30,392 bases of DNA from CAZWHE01 sp964633825 (GTDB lineage: Bacteria; Planctomycetota; B15-G4; CAYZWU01): NCBI GenBank assembly GCA_964633825.1, contig CAZWHE010000029.1, positions 1 to 30,392 on the forward strand, written 5' to 3'. Positions 29,937 to 30,392 of this stretch are shown one piece after another. The notes beneath the pieces are model-generated. The model was not told where the DNA came from. It saw only the letters and a program-made list of their open reading frames with translations, and ran no database searches. Made by a program: the position numbers and the translations under genes. The stretch's first letter is position 1; the number at the start of each line of letters is the position of its first letter.

Positions 29937-30392
29937 ATGTCTGAATTCGAAGAACAAGACCAACAGCTCGTATTCTCTAAAGCAGCCCAGTTCCAGGAAA
30001 GCGAAAGCTTCCAGGACGTCATGAGGGATTGGCTCAAGCAAGCCCCCTGGTTTGCCGTGTCGATCGTCATCCATGCCGTGATCGCTCTTGTTCTCATTAA
30101 CATTCCGTGGCTCACCCTGAACACCGACGAGAACAAGATCATCCAGGCCTCTTACGATCCCGACGAAGTCGAGCCTCTCACCGAGGAAGAGATCGAGGAA
30201 GAAGAAGAAAAGATCGAAGAAATCGAAGAGGTGATCGAAGATCCCGAGGTGACCGACGAGCTGATTGAAGAAGAGTTGATCGAGGAAGACCAGACGCCGA
30301 TCGACGCACCCTTTGAAGGCAAGAGCGTGAACGTTTTGATGGGTATGGGCGGCGGTGCCGGCGGCCGGTTCGGCGGGAAATATCGGAAAAGG
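29937..30392 (+). CDS. TonB-like envelope protein with acidic and glycine-rich regions, N-terminal part (cut by window edge)
   Basis: The frame opens at an ATG at 29937 (GAGG just upstream) and runs to the window edge (152 codons). The product has a hydrophilic start (residues 1-33), one membrane segment (about 37-55: WFAVSIVIHAVIALVLI), a highly acidic stretch with long Glu runs (about 68-118: EEIEEEEEKIEEIEE), and then a glycine-rich section MGMGGGAGGRFGGKY near the edge. A single N-terminal anchor with a charged periplasmic segment resembles TonB-type energy transducers, although TonB usually has Pro-Lys and Pro-Glu repeats. I recall similar long proteins, with the same acidic and glycine regions, in planctomycete-like and candidate phyla, but the full domain set is outside the window. 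Confidence 0.7.
   Translation, partial: MSEFEEQDQQLVFSKAAQFQESESFQDVMRDWLKQAPWFAVSIVIHAVIALVLINIPWLTLNTDENKIIQASYDPDEVEPLTEEEIEEEEEKIEEIEEVIEDPEVTDELIEEELIEEDQTPIDAPFEGKSVNVLMGMGGGAGGRFGGKYRKR

Noticed and set aside
1..30392. CRISPR arrays, tRNA or rRNA genes, prophage, toxin-antitoxin or defence clusters
   Set aside because: I looked for regularly spaced repeats, tRNA-like cloverleaf segments and typical defence proteins and found none; dgt alone is not evidence for phage defence.

Overview
The window is 30.4 kb of GC-rich, densely coded chromosome from a Gram-negative-type bacterium: it encodes lipoproteins with lipoboxes, a SurA/PpiC-like periplasmic foldase and a TonB-like envelope protein. 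I cannot name the phylum from sequence alone. The mix of genes (CstA, FeoB with a DtxR-FeoA regulator, Mfd, an RsmG fusion, C45 and M14 hydrolases, an acidic and glycine-rich membrane protein) suggests a deep-branching environmental lineage rather than a well-studied proteobacterium. I found no rRNA, tRNA, CRISPR array, phage or transposase gene.

Layout. 1-1939 (minus): cstA peptide transporter followed by a truncated PAP2-like membrane protein. 2114-2647: small unknown membrane protein. 2803-8248: a plus-strand cluster of a cation-efflux (CDF)/SPFH fusion protein, HflC-like and HflK-like SPFH proteins, a YjbQ-family protein and a Ser/Thr kinase with a C-terminal cyclic-nucleotide-binding-like domain. 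8302-9240 (minus): alkaline-phosphatase-superfamily metalloenzyme. 9308-10783: an RsmG-SpoU double rRNA/tRNA methyltransferase fusion, convergent with a zinc-ribbon SAM methyltransferase (10787-11698). 11910-15487: atypical short-chain dehydrogenase, M14-type lipoprotein carboxypeptidase and C45-type Ntn hydrolase. 15484-18337 (minus): DtxR-FeoA regulator and FeoB, with a clear promoter and palindromic operator. 18475-22097: tandem universal stress protein, 2[4Fe-4S] ferredoxin with a strong terminator, SLC13/DASS anion transporter, and an isoaspartyl methyltransferase carrying a lipoprotein signal. 22250-29796: dgt, rnc, mfd, a PpiC/SurA-like protein and a phosphodiesterase-like protein in one direction. 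29937-end: start of a TonB-like protein cut by the window edge.

How the parts fit. The CDF-SPFH/HflC/HflK/YjbQ/kinase run looks like one membrane-associated unit that may couple metal transport or membrane microdomains to signalling; this is the most unusual system here. The iron module is self-contained: the regulator supplies the FeoA domain, probably represses its own operon through the 22-bp palindrome, and overlaps feoB. The dgt-rnc-mfd run is tightly packed nucleic-acid housekeeping.

A dispersed family of palindromic repeats whose ends read GGGGACACAAT occurs three times, each time exactly at the 3' end of a gene. One copy, a perfect 39-bp-stem hairpin, supplies the C-termini and stop codons of two convergent genes.
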